Source: Prunus persica (lineage: Eukaryota > Streptophyta > Magnoliopsida > Rosales > Rosaceae). From it: a stretch of DNA of 64,000 nt. Below, one piece after another: positions 36,401 through 46,295 of this stretch (positions are counted from its first letter, which is position 1; each line of letters begins with the position of its first letter). The stretch lies in the NCBI RefSeq assembly GCF_000346465.2, contig NC_034016.1:9996027-10060026 (forward strand), given 5' to 3'. Made by a program: the position numbers and the translations under genes. The notes under the pieces were generated by a model. That model had not been told where the DNA came from. It worked only from the letters and a program-made list of their open reading frames with translations, and did not search any database.

Positions 36401-38489
36401 AAAGGAAGATGCAGATTGTTTGTTTGTCCATTGTCCTGTAGCATAAAACTTGTGGTGACTATTCAAGGAGGCTGGAGTGAGTTGGGTAATTCCACAAGGG
36501 TGCCATTCATTGCTTAGTGAAAGTCTTGCTGCTTTCGGTGGAGGAAAGAAGGCTAGAGTGTTATGAGGTTGTTGCAGGAGGGCTATCTTGAGGATTTTTG
36601 ACAATAAATGAGGGATGGGGGTAGAAGCGCTGTGGGAGAGGGTGAGGATTTTGTCGTCCCTTTGGGCTTCAGTTACATCCAAATTCAGGGATCTTAATTT
36701 CTCTTCTTAATTTGCTAAATTGGGAAGTATCCGTAGCATAATGTGTTTGTTGTAGGTTTCGTTGATTTCACTTGTATCAGTTCTTTGTTTTTGGTAGACT
36801 CCTTGTTCACCACTTCTTGTGTCTATTTCATTATCTTTTCATAAAAATTGACCTATTTTGTCCCCCTTGAAAGGATCTAAGTTTCTTATGCTGTAAATTA
36901 TTCAGGGAAACCCTGCGAGTTGAATACCTTTCTCTTCTTCTGAAACGATTGACCGTGCCACTCCGTGAACTTCCTAAGGTTGGAAACAATCAATTTTTGG
37001 TTGCGTATGAATCTTTATATCAATAACAAAAGATGTAAAATAGTTGGGTTGAAGATCAGTTGTAAATCCATCTTCTGTGTTTTAAAAAATTACCAGGATG
37101 AAGCTGTACACAAAGTTGTGGATTTCATGAATACTTACTCCATTAGTCAGGATGACTTTGATACTATTGTGGAGTTATCCAAATTTCAGGTAACCCCACC
37201 TAACTTGGTGCAGCTTTGCTACTGTTCTAAAGTTGTTCATGTTTTCTCATCGATACCTTACGTATCAGGGGCACCCAAATCCTCTAGATGGGATTCAACC
37301 AGCTGTAAAGGCAGCGCTGACAAAAGCTTACAAAGAAGGCAGCAAAACAAGGATGGTACGAGCTGCAGATTTTGTCACTTTACCTGGAATGAAGAAGGCT
37401 CCTAAGAAGCGGATTGCTGCTATTTTAGAACCATCTGTTGATGTAATTGGAGAGAACAATGATGATACTTTGGTTGAGAGTGAAGAAGAAAATTCGTCAG
37501 ATACAGAGGACTTAGGTAAGTTTTTGTCTGTAATCATATTGTTGCTGTTTTCTTATATGTTTTTCTCTGTCATCAGATTATTGCTGTTTTGTTACATAAT
37601 TGCAGATAGTGCATTTTGATAGGACTGCTTTAGTTTTAGGAAATTTTTCACAAATGGCAATCTCGCTCTGAATAATGCAGTTTGTGAAAAGGTGGCGCCT
37701 TTCAGGAACAGTAAGCTGTATAATTATTATTATGCGAAATAAAGATGGCATATGGTAACATGCTGCACTCCATAAAATAAATGGAGGGAATGTTCCATAC
37801 TGTCTGGGAACATCGTTTTGATTCTGAAAATTGTAAAAAGAAAAGGAAATGCCGGGAACACGTTTGGAAATGTTCTTTCATGAACTGTTCAATGATATAT
37901 TATTTTTTCTGAGCATCCATCTCCGGGGAATATTGAAATGATGCCACATTTTGCTCTTTGTTTTTGTTCAAGAAACCTGACACCACTAAAAATGGTTTGT
38001 TTTAAAATTAATGCAATTTTCTTATGATTGGCCAACAGAAACTTGGCGATGAATTTGATTATGATAGGATTGTAATGGGTAGAAAAAACTATGCAAACTA
38101 GAATGCTTCTAGACTCTTTAACTATTCTGGTTGACTGCGACTTATTGGTGTTCACTTAGTGATTGTTCTTTTCACACTTTTTTCAGAAGGTTCTGCGGCT
38201 GGTGAGAAACTGCAACAGGAACTTCAAAGTTTAAATACAAAAGGTAGTTGGTAGCCACATGGACTCACACACGCCCATGTTCATGTCATTTAGGTGCACT
38301 TTATTTCTGAATGCATGATTTACGTGTGCCTCATACTATGTAGGAGTGCATGTACAATTCGATTTGAAGGGTGCAACAAATTCAAGTGCAAAGAAGACAC
38401 CAACGGGCAGGGGTAGAGGTGGTTCATCTGCCGCAGCTGAGAAAAAAGGAGGCCGAGGTTCAGGGCCTGGTGGAAAGAGAAAGAGATGA
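24959..38489 (+). CDS. RFC1: Replication factor C subunit 1 (clamp loader large subunit)
   Basis: RFC1 is the large subunit of the nuclear complex that opens and loads PCNA at primer ends. I place coding exons at 24959-24961, 25162-25272, 25806-26297, 26387-26454, 26747-26822, 26902-26963, 27051-27199, 28692-28858, 28987-29175, 29269-29384, 29496-29703, 31028-31081, 31447-31616, 32617-32707, 33826-34007, 34115-34154, 35323-35447, 36906-36978, 37097-37189, 37269-37515, 38187-38243 and 38344-38489. All introns are GT..AG and the total is 972 codons plus stop. Residues 2-7 (ADIRKW) match the conserved RFC1 start. An RGG-rich stretch precedes a BRCT domain (about 202-285). Walker A is GTPGIGKT (416-423) and Walker B is LIMDEVDG (D489, E490). 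The RFC1 C-terminal domain and a basic end (KRKR) follow. The ATG is the last three bases of its exon. A leader intron lies at 24756-24895. It appears intact. Confidence 0.96.
26145..26232 (+). repeat. 30-bp tandem duplication in the RFC1 RGG region
   Basis: The unit GGTGGAAGAGGTACTTCGGC..GGACCAGCT occurs twice in a row (about 26156-26215), adding ten residues (GGRGTSAGPA) to the Gly/Arg-rich stretch before the BRCT domain. The copies are identical, and the frame is kept. Confidence 0.9.
27458..27492. repeat. (CT)n microsatellite in RFC1 intron 7
   Basis: A run of about 17 CT units lies in the 1.5-kb intron between RFC1 coding exons 7 and 8. The same intron also has a TA run at about 27585-27600, a CTT run at about 28406-28428 and another CT run at about 28470-28493. 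Confidence 0.9.
27682..28042. mobile_element. MITE in RFC1 intron 7
   Basis: Perfect 14-bp terminal inverted repeats, CCTCCGTTTGGATG and its inverse, bound a 361-bp AT-rich block with no gene. Inner sequence (GAATTGAAAATT, and AATTGAAATG beyond the right end) is also partly symmetric. A target duplication is not evident. It lies well away from the splice sites. Confidence 0.7.
31815..32330 (-). mobile_element. Truncated LINE in RFC1 intron 13
   Basis: The minus strand encodes FWVVWLERNKRIFKSYRGE, the sequence that follows the zinc-binding RT domain in plant LINE ORF2. It continues to a 3' end at about 31815 with AATAAAATTTTG and TTTTTTATTAAAAACAAA-like sequence. Only the 3' end is present, as is usual for 5'-truncated LINE copies. 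It is antisense to RFC1 within a 1.0-kb intron. Confidence 0.65.
32708..33825 (+). other. RFC1 intron 14 (no embedded gene seen)
   Basis: The intron is 1118 bp and AT-rich. It has a short CT tract and a TA run near 33490-33500. I see no transposon ends or coding sequence. Other long introns, 29704-31027, 34155-35322, 35448-36905 and 37516-38186, were also read and show only low-complexity AT-rich sequence and chance open stretches. Confidence 0.7.
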
Positions 38490-39330
38490 AGGGAGGTGAA
38501 AGAAGAGACGTTGACTTTCCGTTTTCTTGTATTTGGCTCGTTTTATAAGAAAATGTAAATAGATTTTTCCTCCACACAAACATTTTTGGTAGGTCACTTG
38601 GCGAGGAATGGTATGTCTTCGGTTGTGTTGGTTTACGAGGTTACTGTTGGTGCTATTGAATTTGACTCCAAGATTCATCTTTTTGCCTTTAGTAGCGTTT
38701 TATTTTCATCAACGCACTAGATAATGGTTTTAGTAAGATTAACTTGTGTTAACGGTGGTTTGTTCTTCACTCATATAGTGCGTCAGGTGACAATTCTCAT
38801 TGAGTAATCTGAGAACCAGAGCTTCTACAAAATCACTTGCCATAAATAATAAGTTCATAAAATATGTTTGTCTGCTTCTAATCTCACCATGAGAAATATT
38901 AATTAATCTGCCTTAACAAAAGTAATGCAAAGTATTGGTTTGTATTAAGCTTTGTTGGTTAATACAATTTTTTTAATTTAAATTTGCTGGTTGTTAATCT
39001 TTAGTTAAGCTTAATATTTAGGGAGGGGAGTGTTTCCTCACACACAAATGTCGGGTTTGAACATGAGATTATTGGTCTGTAAATTAAGATCCTTTTTCAG
39101 TGGTCTCCGAGTCAAGTCATGCTTAAAGAATACTAATAGGGGATTTTTCTTTCATGCGTTTTATAGATGTCAAACTTTGTTCAGCTGATAAAAGTAAAAC
39201 ATCAAAGCTCATCACGGTGATCGAAAACCAGATGCATCTAAATTGCAAGGCATGCCTTTCTCTTTGTGGTAGTATAATGAGCATCCCTCTCATACCCTCC
39301 ATAATAATCCTAAGCATTAATGTTGTAAAT

Positions 39331-40411
39331 TAGATAAAGAGTGCTGCTAAACAAATCTTAAAATTAATTGAGTACACCCTATGATCTAAGTACACTCTAA
39401 TATTTAAATCAAAATGTAAAATTAACTAAGTACATCCTAGTTAACTACTAAAAATACCCTTGATATACCCTTATACACTCTATCACACAACACCCTAATC
39501 AATCCTAAGCCAGATTTCTCTTTTTACATGAATTCGTGCTCTATTTTCCGATTTTGGGTTTGCAGTACTTTTGAGAGAAATTGGTAAGGACTGGATTTGT
39601 GCACGAATGAAATTTTGTGTTGATTTGTCAAATTGCATTGGCTCATCCAAAATTTCAACTGCAGCTATGGCTAAAGATGGGACCTGGTCGATTGAGAAGC
39701 CAACACTTCAGAACATGAACAAGCAAGGTGAGCAAGATTGCTTCAGTTTTAACATCACAATAACTGAAGGGGTCCTTTGTAGCAATGTTTACCTAAATGG
39801 TGTACATATTGATGATGGTTGTCATGTCGACAGTTGAAACTAGTGTAACACCCCATGATACAACAAGTGGAATGCTAACCAAGATATCTGAATCCGATTG
39901 TGAAACTCGGAATCGATTTATAAATTGTAAATAATTGAGGGCCTTGAGTGGAGAATTGAAAGGCAACCTTCTTGATAACTGACTTGAAACCGCAATCCAG
40001 TTTTCCAATAAATGAATTACGATTGCTCTAATAAGGGAGGGAGGGAGAGAGAGATGGAGACGGGGAGCAATAAAACGGAAATAGAAAAGTTTTCTCCCAA
40101 CTAACGAGGCGTCAAAAGTCTGCATTTGGACAACACCAATAAAGGGCATTTGGAGAAGATGCTCAACCCAGCAAGATCAGAAAACTAATTGTTAGACGTT
40201 AGAGTAAAATTTTCAGATTCTACGACAGGCGGATGAAACTCATTGTTTATGTATGTACGGATAAAAAATACATTTGTATTATTATTAACATATGGTCAAT
40301 ATGTTCTTTTTGGTCATTTTATATAACGGTAAATTAGTAATTCAATAAATAGTTTGGTAGTAGAGTGTGCTTAGTTAATTTTAAGGTTTATTTAGCAACA
40401 CTCTAGATAAA
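39331..40411. mobile_element. TIR DNA element (39339-40403) with 8-bp target duplication
   Basis: The ends GAGTGCTGCTAAACAAATCTT and the inverse of GAGTGTTGCTAAATAAACCTT are inverted repeats over about 29 bp. TAGATAAA flanks the element at 39331-39338 and 40404-40411. The paralogous segment near 62984 has a single TAGATAAA and no element, an empty site that confirms both ends. The 8-bp duplication suggests hAT, though the terminus is not a typical hAT end. The interior contains an unexplained 88-codon frame. Confidence 0.9.
39571..39837 (+). CDS. Unidentified 88-codon frame inside the TIR element
   Basis: The + strand is open from MREIGKDWICARMKF to CHVDS, inside the TIR element. Codon use and composition look protein-like (GEQDCFSFNITITEGVLC), with several Cys residues. 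I do not recognise a domain. It could be a captured exon of a host gene, since non-autonomous TIR elements often carry such pieces, or chance. No transposase motif is seen. Confidence 0.35.
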   Translation: MREIGKDWICARMKFCVDLSNCIGSSKISTAAMAKDGTWSIEKPTLQNMNKQGEQDCFSFNITITEGVLCSNVYLNGVHIDDGCHVDS

Positions 40412-40449
40412 TCCATACATACGTAAAACGAGCATAATAATAGTAGCTA

Positions 40450-40887
40450 GTAGGAATTATATCCCAACAATTCAACAAGAACGAACAAAGTAGTGATATT
40501 CTCACTCTCATAGCAATACTACAAATAATAGGACAAAACAATATTTGTAAACACACGAGTGGTCCATATAGTTCTCCAGAAATCCCTAAAATAGATCTTG
40601 CATCTAGGTATGCAACACCACATGAAAGGCCCATACCATATGTGATTATGAACCTTTATTTAACTACATATAGATATAGTAGTACAACAAATATTACTGT
40701 CCGGCTGGGAAACGAAACCGTCAATATGCCACTGACAATATGCCGATATAATTGTCGCAAACAAAACGTACTCACATGTTATCGATACAATTTCACCAAT
40801 ATTAACGGACATATATTATTTCAACAATGTCGATGCACACAACCTTTATTTAATAAAGAACTGATGGCTTGCATAGAGAACTTCTGA
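40450..40887 (+). CDS. Unknown conserved frame, possible last exon, copy A
   Basis: About 145 codons are open on the + strand, from a stop near 40447 to TGA near 40886. The only in-frame ATG candidates are internal (MIMNLYLTTY at 40642). The C-terminal half is Cys-rich (CRYNCRKQNVLTCYRYNF, QQCRCTQPLF). The same frame is visible in copy B up to a 1-bp insertion. An AG just before the open part could be a splice acceptor, which would make this the last exon of a small gene. I do not know the family. Confidence 0.35.
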   Translation, partial: VGIISQQFNKNEQSSDILTLIAILQIIGQNNICKHTSGPYSSPEIPKIDLASRYATPHERPIPYVIMNLYLTTYRYSSTTNITVRLGNETVNMPLTICRYNCRKQNVLTCYRYNFTNINGHILFQQCRCTQPLFNKELMACIENF

Positions 40888-40925
40888 GATATTCATCAGA
40901 GACATATATGTATACACCATTTTTA

Positions 40926-41222
40926 TTAAGGGGTGGTGGTTATTGAAGGTGGAGAGAACGGAAATATGGGAGTTGATGGGAAATTTGGAAGTGAAGTAAT
41001 AATAGGGGGAGGCAACCTATATTCTGGCCATAAAGGTGCGGGGGTCAGAGGAGGAAACTTCAGGTTCCGAGGAGGAAACTTCAGGTTAGGGATCTTAGGC
41101 AGCTTATAATGAGGAAAGGTAGGGGCTAAGAGTTTTCGAGGAGCGGCGAAAGCTAAATGTGTGCTTGAAAGTAATGAAGCGACGACAAAGATAGCTATGA
41201 CAAACGATTTCCAAGTGGCCAT
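40926..41222 (-). CDS. Small secreted proline-rich protein, copy A
   Basis: The 98-residue protein starts with a clear signal peptide (MATWKSFVIAIFVVASLLSS, cleavage likely near AFAA-PR). The mature part is Pro/Leu-rich (KLPKIPNLKFPP, WPEYRLPPPII, FPFSPPSITTTP) without Cys. Such proteins are exported and usually associated with the cell wall. A TATA box lies upstream at 41287-41293. Compared with copy B it has one extra 7-residue unit (RNLKFPP-type) from a 21-bp tandem duplication. The family resembles short wall proteins with PELPK-like repeats, but I cannot assign it firmly. Confidence 0.8.
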   Translation of the reverse strand: MATWKSFVIAIFVVASLLSSTHLAFAAPRKLLAPTFPHYKLPKIPNLKFPPRNLKFPPLTPAPLWPEYRLPPPIITSLPNFPSTPIFPFSPPSITTTP

Positions 41223-41286
41223 CTTAGTGTGTGGAAATAAAGCTGATGAAATTTGATGTGGACGAGAAGACCAGCCTATGGTTATA

Positions 41287-41293
41287 ATTTATA
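41287..41293 (-). promoter_or_regulatory. Probable TATA box of the proline-rich gene (copy A)
   Basis: The minus strand reads GTTATAAATTATAACC about 65 bp upstream of the start codon. The same sequence is kept in copy B near 63840-63855, which supports a functional core promoter. Confidence 0.6.
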
Positions 41294-41656
41294 ACGTTGA
41301 TTCCATTGGGAACAAGAACAACCCCATTTATTTTTGGTTTTAAATGCTGTAAAATTCTGTTGAAAAATAAAAATATGTCAGATGCCGGTATGGGTCAAAA
41401 TTTAGAATAGGATAGTACTAATTTGTAGTTTTCCATTAAAAGTCTCGCAGTTGGTAGGTACACCTATCATTGTCTTGGTTTCTATTTTGCTTTGCCATGC
41501 CATTCTTCACAAAGAGATATGCCATTTTTCTCGTTCTTCTTGAAAAGGAAAGGTTGATAGAATAATTAATCTCAAAGATAAAATAGACTTTGGCTGGAAA
41601 GGGATAATGAAATGATTGAAAAAGGCGATGCGGCCCTTTGTTGTTTTGTTGCCGAT

Positions 41657-41687
<31 letters not shown>

Positions 41688-41691
<4 letters not shown>

Positions 41692-42089
41692 GAGCTTTCA
41701 TTGAGGGATCCTTCAAATAAGCTTATTTGAGGGACACCCCTTGTAGGCCCCATTCCGGATTGTATTTCACTAATCCAAACCGTCTATTTTGTACATACTC
41801 ATTCAAAGATCATCTCAACAAAAAATCACTTGAATCCGATATTATTTGACCACTCAATTAAGCTATTGAAATTTTAGCATTTTCTTGAAGCATCGTATTC
41901 TTTGATTTTGTAAGACACAATTGGATGTCGAAATGGTTTCCGATTTGTCTAATTTTTTGTAAGGATGATCTATGAATAAAGACCTAAAAAATAGATGGTT
42001 TGGATCATTGGGAAAAAAAATTGTGGGGTACCCTAAGGGGTGTCCCTCAAATAAAATTATTTGAGGGATCCCTCAATAGAAGGGGACTG
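41688..42089. mobile_element. MITE, first unit of a tandem dimer
   Basis: The 402-bp unit has inverted ends containing CTATTGAGGGATCCCTCAAATAA (CTTTCATTGAGGGATCCTTC at the outer left) and their inverse. Further in, GGGACACCCC stands opposite GGGGTGTCCC. It lies next to a TA run, so its target was probably a (TA)n tract. No gene is present. Confidence 0.8.
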
Positions 42090-42095
42090 ATATAT

Positions 42096-42496
42096 AGAGA
42101 GCTTCTATTGAGGGATCCCTCAAATAAGCTTATTTGAGGGACACCCCCTTGTAGGCCCCATTCCGGATTGTATTCACTAATCCAAACCGTCTATTTTGTA
42201 CATACTCATTCAAAGATCATCTCAACAAAAAATCACTTGAATCCGATATTATTTGACCACTCAATTAAGCTATTGAAATTTTAGCATTTTCTTGAAGCAT
42301 CGTATTCTTTGATTTTGTAAGACACAATTGGATGTCGAAATGGTTTCCGATTTGTCTAATTTTTTGTAAGGATGATCTATGAATAAAGACCTAAAAAATA
42401 GATGGTTTGGATCATTGGGAAAAAAAATTGTAGGGTACCCTAAGGGGTGTCCCTCAAATAAAATTATTTGAGGGATCCCTTAATAGAAGGGGACTG
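42096..42496. mobile_element. MITE, second unit of the tandem dimer
   Basis: The 401-bp unit is almost identical to 41688-42089, in the same orientation, with only a few bases between the two. Its right end is followed by another TA run. The near identity indicates very recent duplication or consecutive insertion into the same TA tract. Confidence 0.8.
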
Positions 42497-42759
42497 TATA
42501 TATATATATATATATATATGTTATATTGTTGTTTGGGTGTGGTCTCCAATTCCAAGTCAAGTCACGTCAAGTCAATGGTCTCAATTTCAAGCCAAGTTAA
42601 TAGACTCAATTTCAAGCCAAGTCAAGTGGTTCCAATTTCAAACTAAGTCAAGACAGACTCAACTTCACAAGAAATTATTATTTACAATGAAAGTAAATAA
42701 ATGAAAGACCAAGGAGTTTTGGTTGGGATTTCACTCAAAGGCGAACTAGTGGCCCATGG

Positions 42760-42761
<2 letters not shown>

Positions 42762-42820
<59 letters not shown>

Positions 42821-42822
42821 TT
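42762..42822. repeat. Compound (CT)n(AT)n microsatellite
   Basis: About 19 CT units pass directly into about 10 AT units. It marks the left limit of the homology between 42823-43067 and the LTR remnant at 45998. Confidence 0.95.
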
Positions 42823-43067
42823 AATACGAAGGAGTAAGAAGTCATATGAACTTTGGCCAAGTTTCTTGAAAATGCCAAATTGCCTAAAGATCTTTAGGCA
42901 AAAAGATCTGATGAAAGTTCGAAGGCTAACTTTATGGCTTTATACTATCTATATAATAATATTTAAACTCAACATGATGCAGATGGACTCATTAGAATTC
43001 TAAATCACCCAACATCAGTGGATTATGTTTAATCAAAACTAGAAACTCCGGAAACCATGATGTCTCA
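42815..43067 (-). repeat. Partial LTR-like copy related to 45998-46155 plus 61245-61338
   Basis: This sequence (GGAGTAAGAAGTCA, CTTTGGCCAAGTTTCTTGAAAA, GATGGACTCATTAGAATTC, CTAGAAACTCCG) matches the two flanks of the composite insertion at 46156-61236 read as one. It ends on the minus strand at TGAGACATCATGG, as the match ends at TGTGACATCGTGG, so both begin TG like LTRs. Only the U3 side is present. A polypurine tract next to it is not obvious. Confidence 0.45.
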
Positions 43068-43238
43068 CCAGAAGAAAATAATGCCCTGTTGAAACTGGTG
43101 AGTTCGTACTCCATTGGTACGCTGAGAAGGCTAGACATGCTGCAGGTTTCTAATGAAAAGATTCTGGGAGACCAGGAGAGACTCATGGCTAAGCTTAAGA
43201 GGCGCCATTCTCTTCCTTCAGAGGCTTCCAGAACATAA
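43030..43238 (+). CDS. Unidentified short coding-like frame
   Basis: The + strand reads SPEENNALLKLVSSYSIG and then TLRRLDMLQVSNEKILGDQ and KLKRRHSLPSEASRT before TAA at 43236. It is strongly protein-like (helical, charged, basic end) though short. There is no ATG in a good position, so it might be the last exon of a gene or a captured piece inside the surrounding LTR element. I do not recognise it. Confidence 0.3.
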
Positions 43239-45590
43239 TGTAATCTTTTAGATTTTACAGAGCCTGCACCTTTATTGCAGGTGGAAAATCTATCTGTTGT
43301 ATGCCTTCTTTCATGTTATAATAATTGTGCAAATTCTTAAACTTGCACCTGTGGTTTTTACGTCTTTTCAAAATGACGATTTGGAACCTTGTGTCTTATA
43401 GGTTCAAGTAACCACATCAAATCTCTCAAATTACATATTTCAATGCATGTGAGCCCGGAACTTCTGGCTCGGGCTAAACACGACCTCAGAATTTATTCGC
43501 CCTTTTCAAATATGCATGAAATATGAATTGAGGAAAAGTCATGATAATATTGTAATATAGTAGTGAAGAGCATTAACTACTATATAATCAAAACTTCAGG
43601 TTCAGGACTTTTCATATATTGGGATCAATGGGCTTCTAGCCCAGATCATATAATATAACCAAATATGTGGGGAGCCTCAATTCATCATTTGAGGTTTATC
43701 CTGATATTATCCATTTCATGGTGCATTCTTAACAACCGGAATTCACAAAATATATTTCTTCCTTGAGGTGTCGATTGTAACAGAATTGAACTTTATTAAA
43801 TTTATCATTTCTTATGCCAAAGAAATATGTGGTGTACCACAATTTGCAATAATACCTCAAGGGTTGCCCATTTAACTATAGGAACTTCAAGTTCTCAATA
43901 TTGCCATATTTTAAACTTTATGCCAAAATCATATATTCTTATAGTATGGGCATTCAATACTCTTAGATTTTGAACTTCAGGCCAAAATCACATATTCTCA
44001 TGGTATGAACATTTTTACAATTTTCTGTATGTATTTTGGGACTTCAAGCACTTACATAATTGTCCATATTTTGAGAAACTTCTGGCATCTCATTTAATTG
44101 CTCATTTATGAGTTTAAGGAACTGCATGTTCCCTTTTGTATATAGTGACAATTTACCCAAAATGGTTAATATTTATGCATATGTCACTATTCATGTATAC
44201 GATACTATTCATCAAGTCATGAATACGTATCTATTCATGTGTACAGTACATTTGCTAGTACAGTTATTATTTATGTGTACATCACTTTTAACCAATACGG
44301 TACTGTTGCATCATCAAGGAACTCTAGGTCTTTATTTACATGTCAAGGATCAAGGATCTTCAAGTCCGATATCTTGTTTACAAGTATAGTAAACAAGAGA
44401 TTGTCAGCTCTCATATCATTATCATCATCAAGGATCTTCAAGTCCTGATGTAGTTGTATGATGGGGATCAAAGAACTTTTGGTCCTGATCTGTATGCTGT
44501 AAAAACTCATCATACTGCACAATTAATCCATAAAATAAATTGCTTGTAAATAAATTGCTTGATGTATGGACGTTAATCCTGCGCCATACCTTAAATAAAA
44601 TTAAATATGCGGTAAAGTAAATTCATAAATTAAATTGCTTGCTGTACGGACGTTAATCCCACACCATACCTTAAATAAAAGTAAATGTGCAATAAAGTAA
44701 ATTGCTTGTTGTATTGGAGTTAATTCCACACCATACAATAATAAAGTAAATGTGCTTGTATGAGCACTAATTCTGCTCCATACTTTTAAATAAAAGTAAA
44801 GGCAGTTGTGTGGACGATAAACCTGCACCACACTTTTAAATAAATATTGTTGTATGGGTAATAAACCTACACCATACAAGAAATAAATTGTATGAGTAAT
44901 GAACCTACACCATATAGTAAATAAAATAACTGTGGGAATAAAACCACCACTAAAAATATAGGAAGTGAAACCGTCTATTTTTATTAGTTGTTAGTAATAT
45001 GAAAGCAAATAAGTATATTATATTACTATCAACTTTTCATATCAATATTATAATTATATATATAAGATAACCATATATAATAAATTGACAGTTATCGCTT
45101 CTGACAATCGTGGATTATATATACTAGATTAAGACTACCATATCAAATAATATTCTATAAATATCACTTGTGTATATACATATAACTTGAGTATATTGCC
45201 ATTTATATATATAATATGTTATATCAAAACCAAAAAGTTAATGATGCTTTAATATAATATATAAAGCAACCATATATCAAAAGGAATCATGGCCGACAAT
45301 GAATCATTGCATATGTGCATGTTTTCAACTTTGTTGCTTTCACTCCTGCCATTAGCACTCAAACTGTTTGTATAATCAGCATATATATATAAGGTAGCAT
45401 TGAATAATGTAAAGTATTAATAAACGAAGAAGATGAAAAAATAGTGAGCTTATCATGTTTTGGTGGATTTGCTCGTATATCTCTCTAGCAGACCACAGCT
45501 CCTTCTCTTTTCTTCCTTACATCAACACAATGATCAGTAGTATAAATAATAGTGCAACACAAAAATTATACATGAGAGCTTCTCGTGCTA
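43239..45590 (-). other. Probable internal region of a decayed LTR element, no gene seen
   Basis: This 2.3-kb stretch lies between two LTR-like copies. At about 45585-45600 the minus strand has AACACGTTATTAGCACGAG, resembling the LTR end and primer-binding site (TTATCAGCACGAG) of a group of plant copia elements. No gag or pol is readable. It contains degenerate repeats of TCAAGGATCTTCAAGTCC (44340-44450) and the array at 44555-44930. Confidence 0.45.
44555..44930. repeat. Degenerate tandem repeat, units of about 50-70 bp
   Basis: At least six variants of TTGTATGG.CG.TAATCC.CACCATAC followed by TTAAATAAA recur through this stretch (for example near 44562, 44642, 44708, 44755, 44807, 44848 and 44890). 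Spacing is uneven and the units have diverged. It belongs to the interior of the LTR-like element. Confidence 0.75.
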
Positions 45591-46155
45591 ATAACGTGTT
45601 ATACAATAACTGGAATATGTGCGAATATTGAGCTGCACGTAAAGTGGATGAGAAACAGTAACTTTTCCACTATGTAAAATAATAGGGCTACAACTTTAGT
45701 GTTTACAATATATGTAGCTCACTAATTTTTCTCTCTTGGAGAATTTCTCTCCTCTCACCCACTCTCTTTCTTTCTTTTCTTTCCTTCCTCTCTGCCTGAC
45801 TCTCTTTCTTCTCTCAGTTGGAGTCTTCACCAAAGGAAGGGGGGAAGCCTTATTTGTAGGCAGAATTTTGTGGCTGCTTACTCATTTCTCTTTGGCTTCA
45901 CGTGGGTGTTGACAAGCATCATCATTACTCTTCAATTAATTAGGTAGTGTGCTCTACCATTTTGGCCTCCACATTCTTGACTTTACAACAAGTATATATT
46001 TTAATATGGAGGAGTAAGAAGTCACAACTTTGGCCAAGTTTCTTGAAAAGGACAAATGGCCTAAAGATCTTTATAAAAAAGATCTAATGAAAGTTCGAAG
46101 GCCACCTTTATGGCCTTATACTATCTATATAATATTATTTAGACTCAACATATAA
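45590..46155 (-). repeat. LTR-like sequence, left part, interrupted by the TIR/CACTA insertion
   Basis: On the minus strand this block contains a leader-like sequence with CTACAAATAAGGC (a weak TATA candidate near 45850), a pyrimidine/purine-rich stretch and the end AACACGTTAT at about 45590. Its other part resumes at 61237-61338. The two parts together match 42815-43067 on the U3 side. Confidence 0.45.
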
Positions 46156-46295
46156 GGTATAATCATAGTCTAAAATATCGATAATATCGACGAAATTATC
46201 ATTTTTTCGAGTCACAAATATTTGGAACGTATCCACACATATCGTATAAATATCGATAATATCAGAAAATATCGATGTCGATAATTGTGCTCACT

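Larger units (their letters stand above)
38330..41455. repeat. Segmental duplication, copy A (RFC1 3' end to proline-rich gene)
   Basis: From about ten bases before the last RFC1 exon to about 41455 the sequence is matched by 62018 to the window end, in the same orientation and order. The main difference is a 1065-bp TIR element in copy A (39339-40403). Many small indels and substitutions separate the copies. Copy A is joined to the complete RFC1 and is likely the original. Confidence 0.92.

Noticed and set aside
36263..36682. 139-codon minus-strand frame in RFC1 intron 17
   Set aside because: No motif, no transposon ends and low-complexity composition; most likely chance.
44555..44930. Regularly recurring units resembling a CRISPR-like array
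   Set aside because: The genome is a plant, units are diverged with uneven spacing, and they belong to an LTR-like element.
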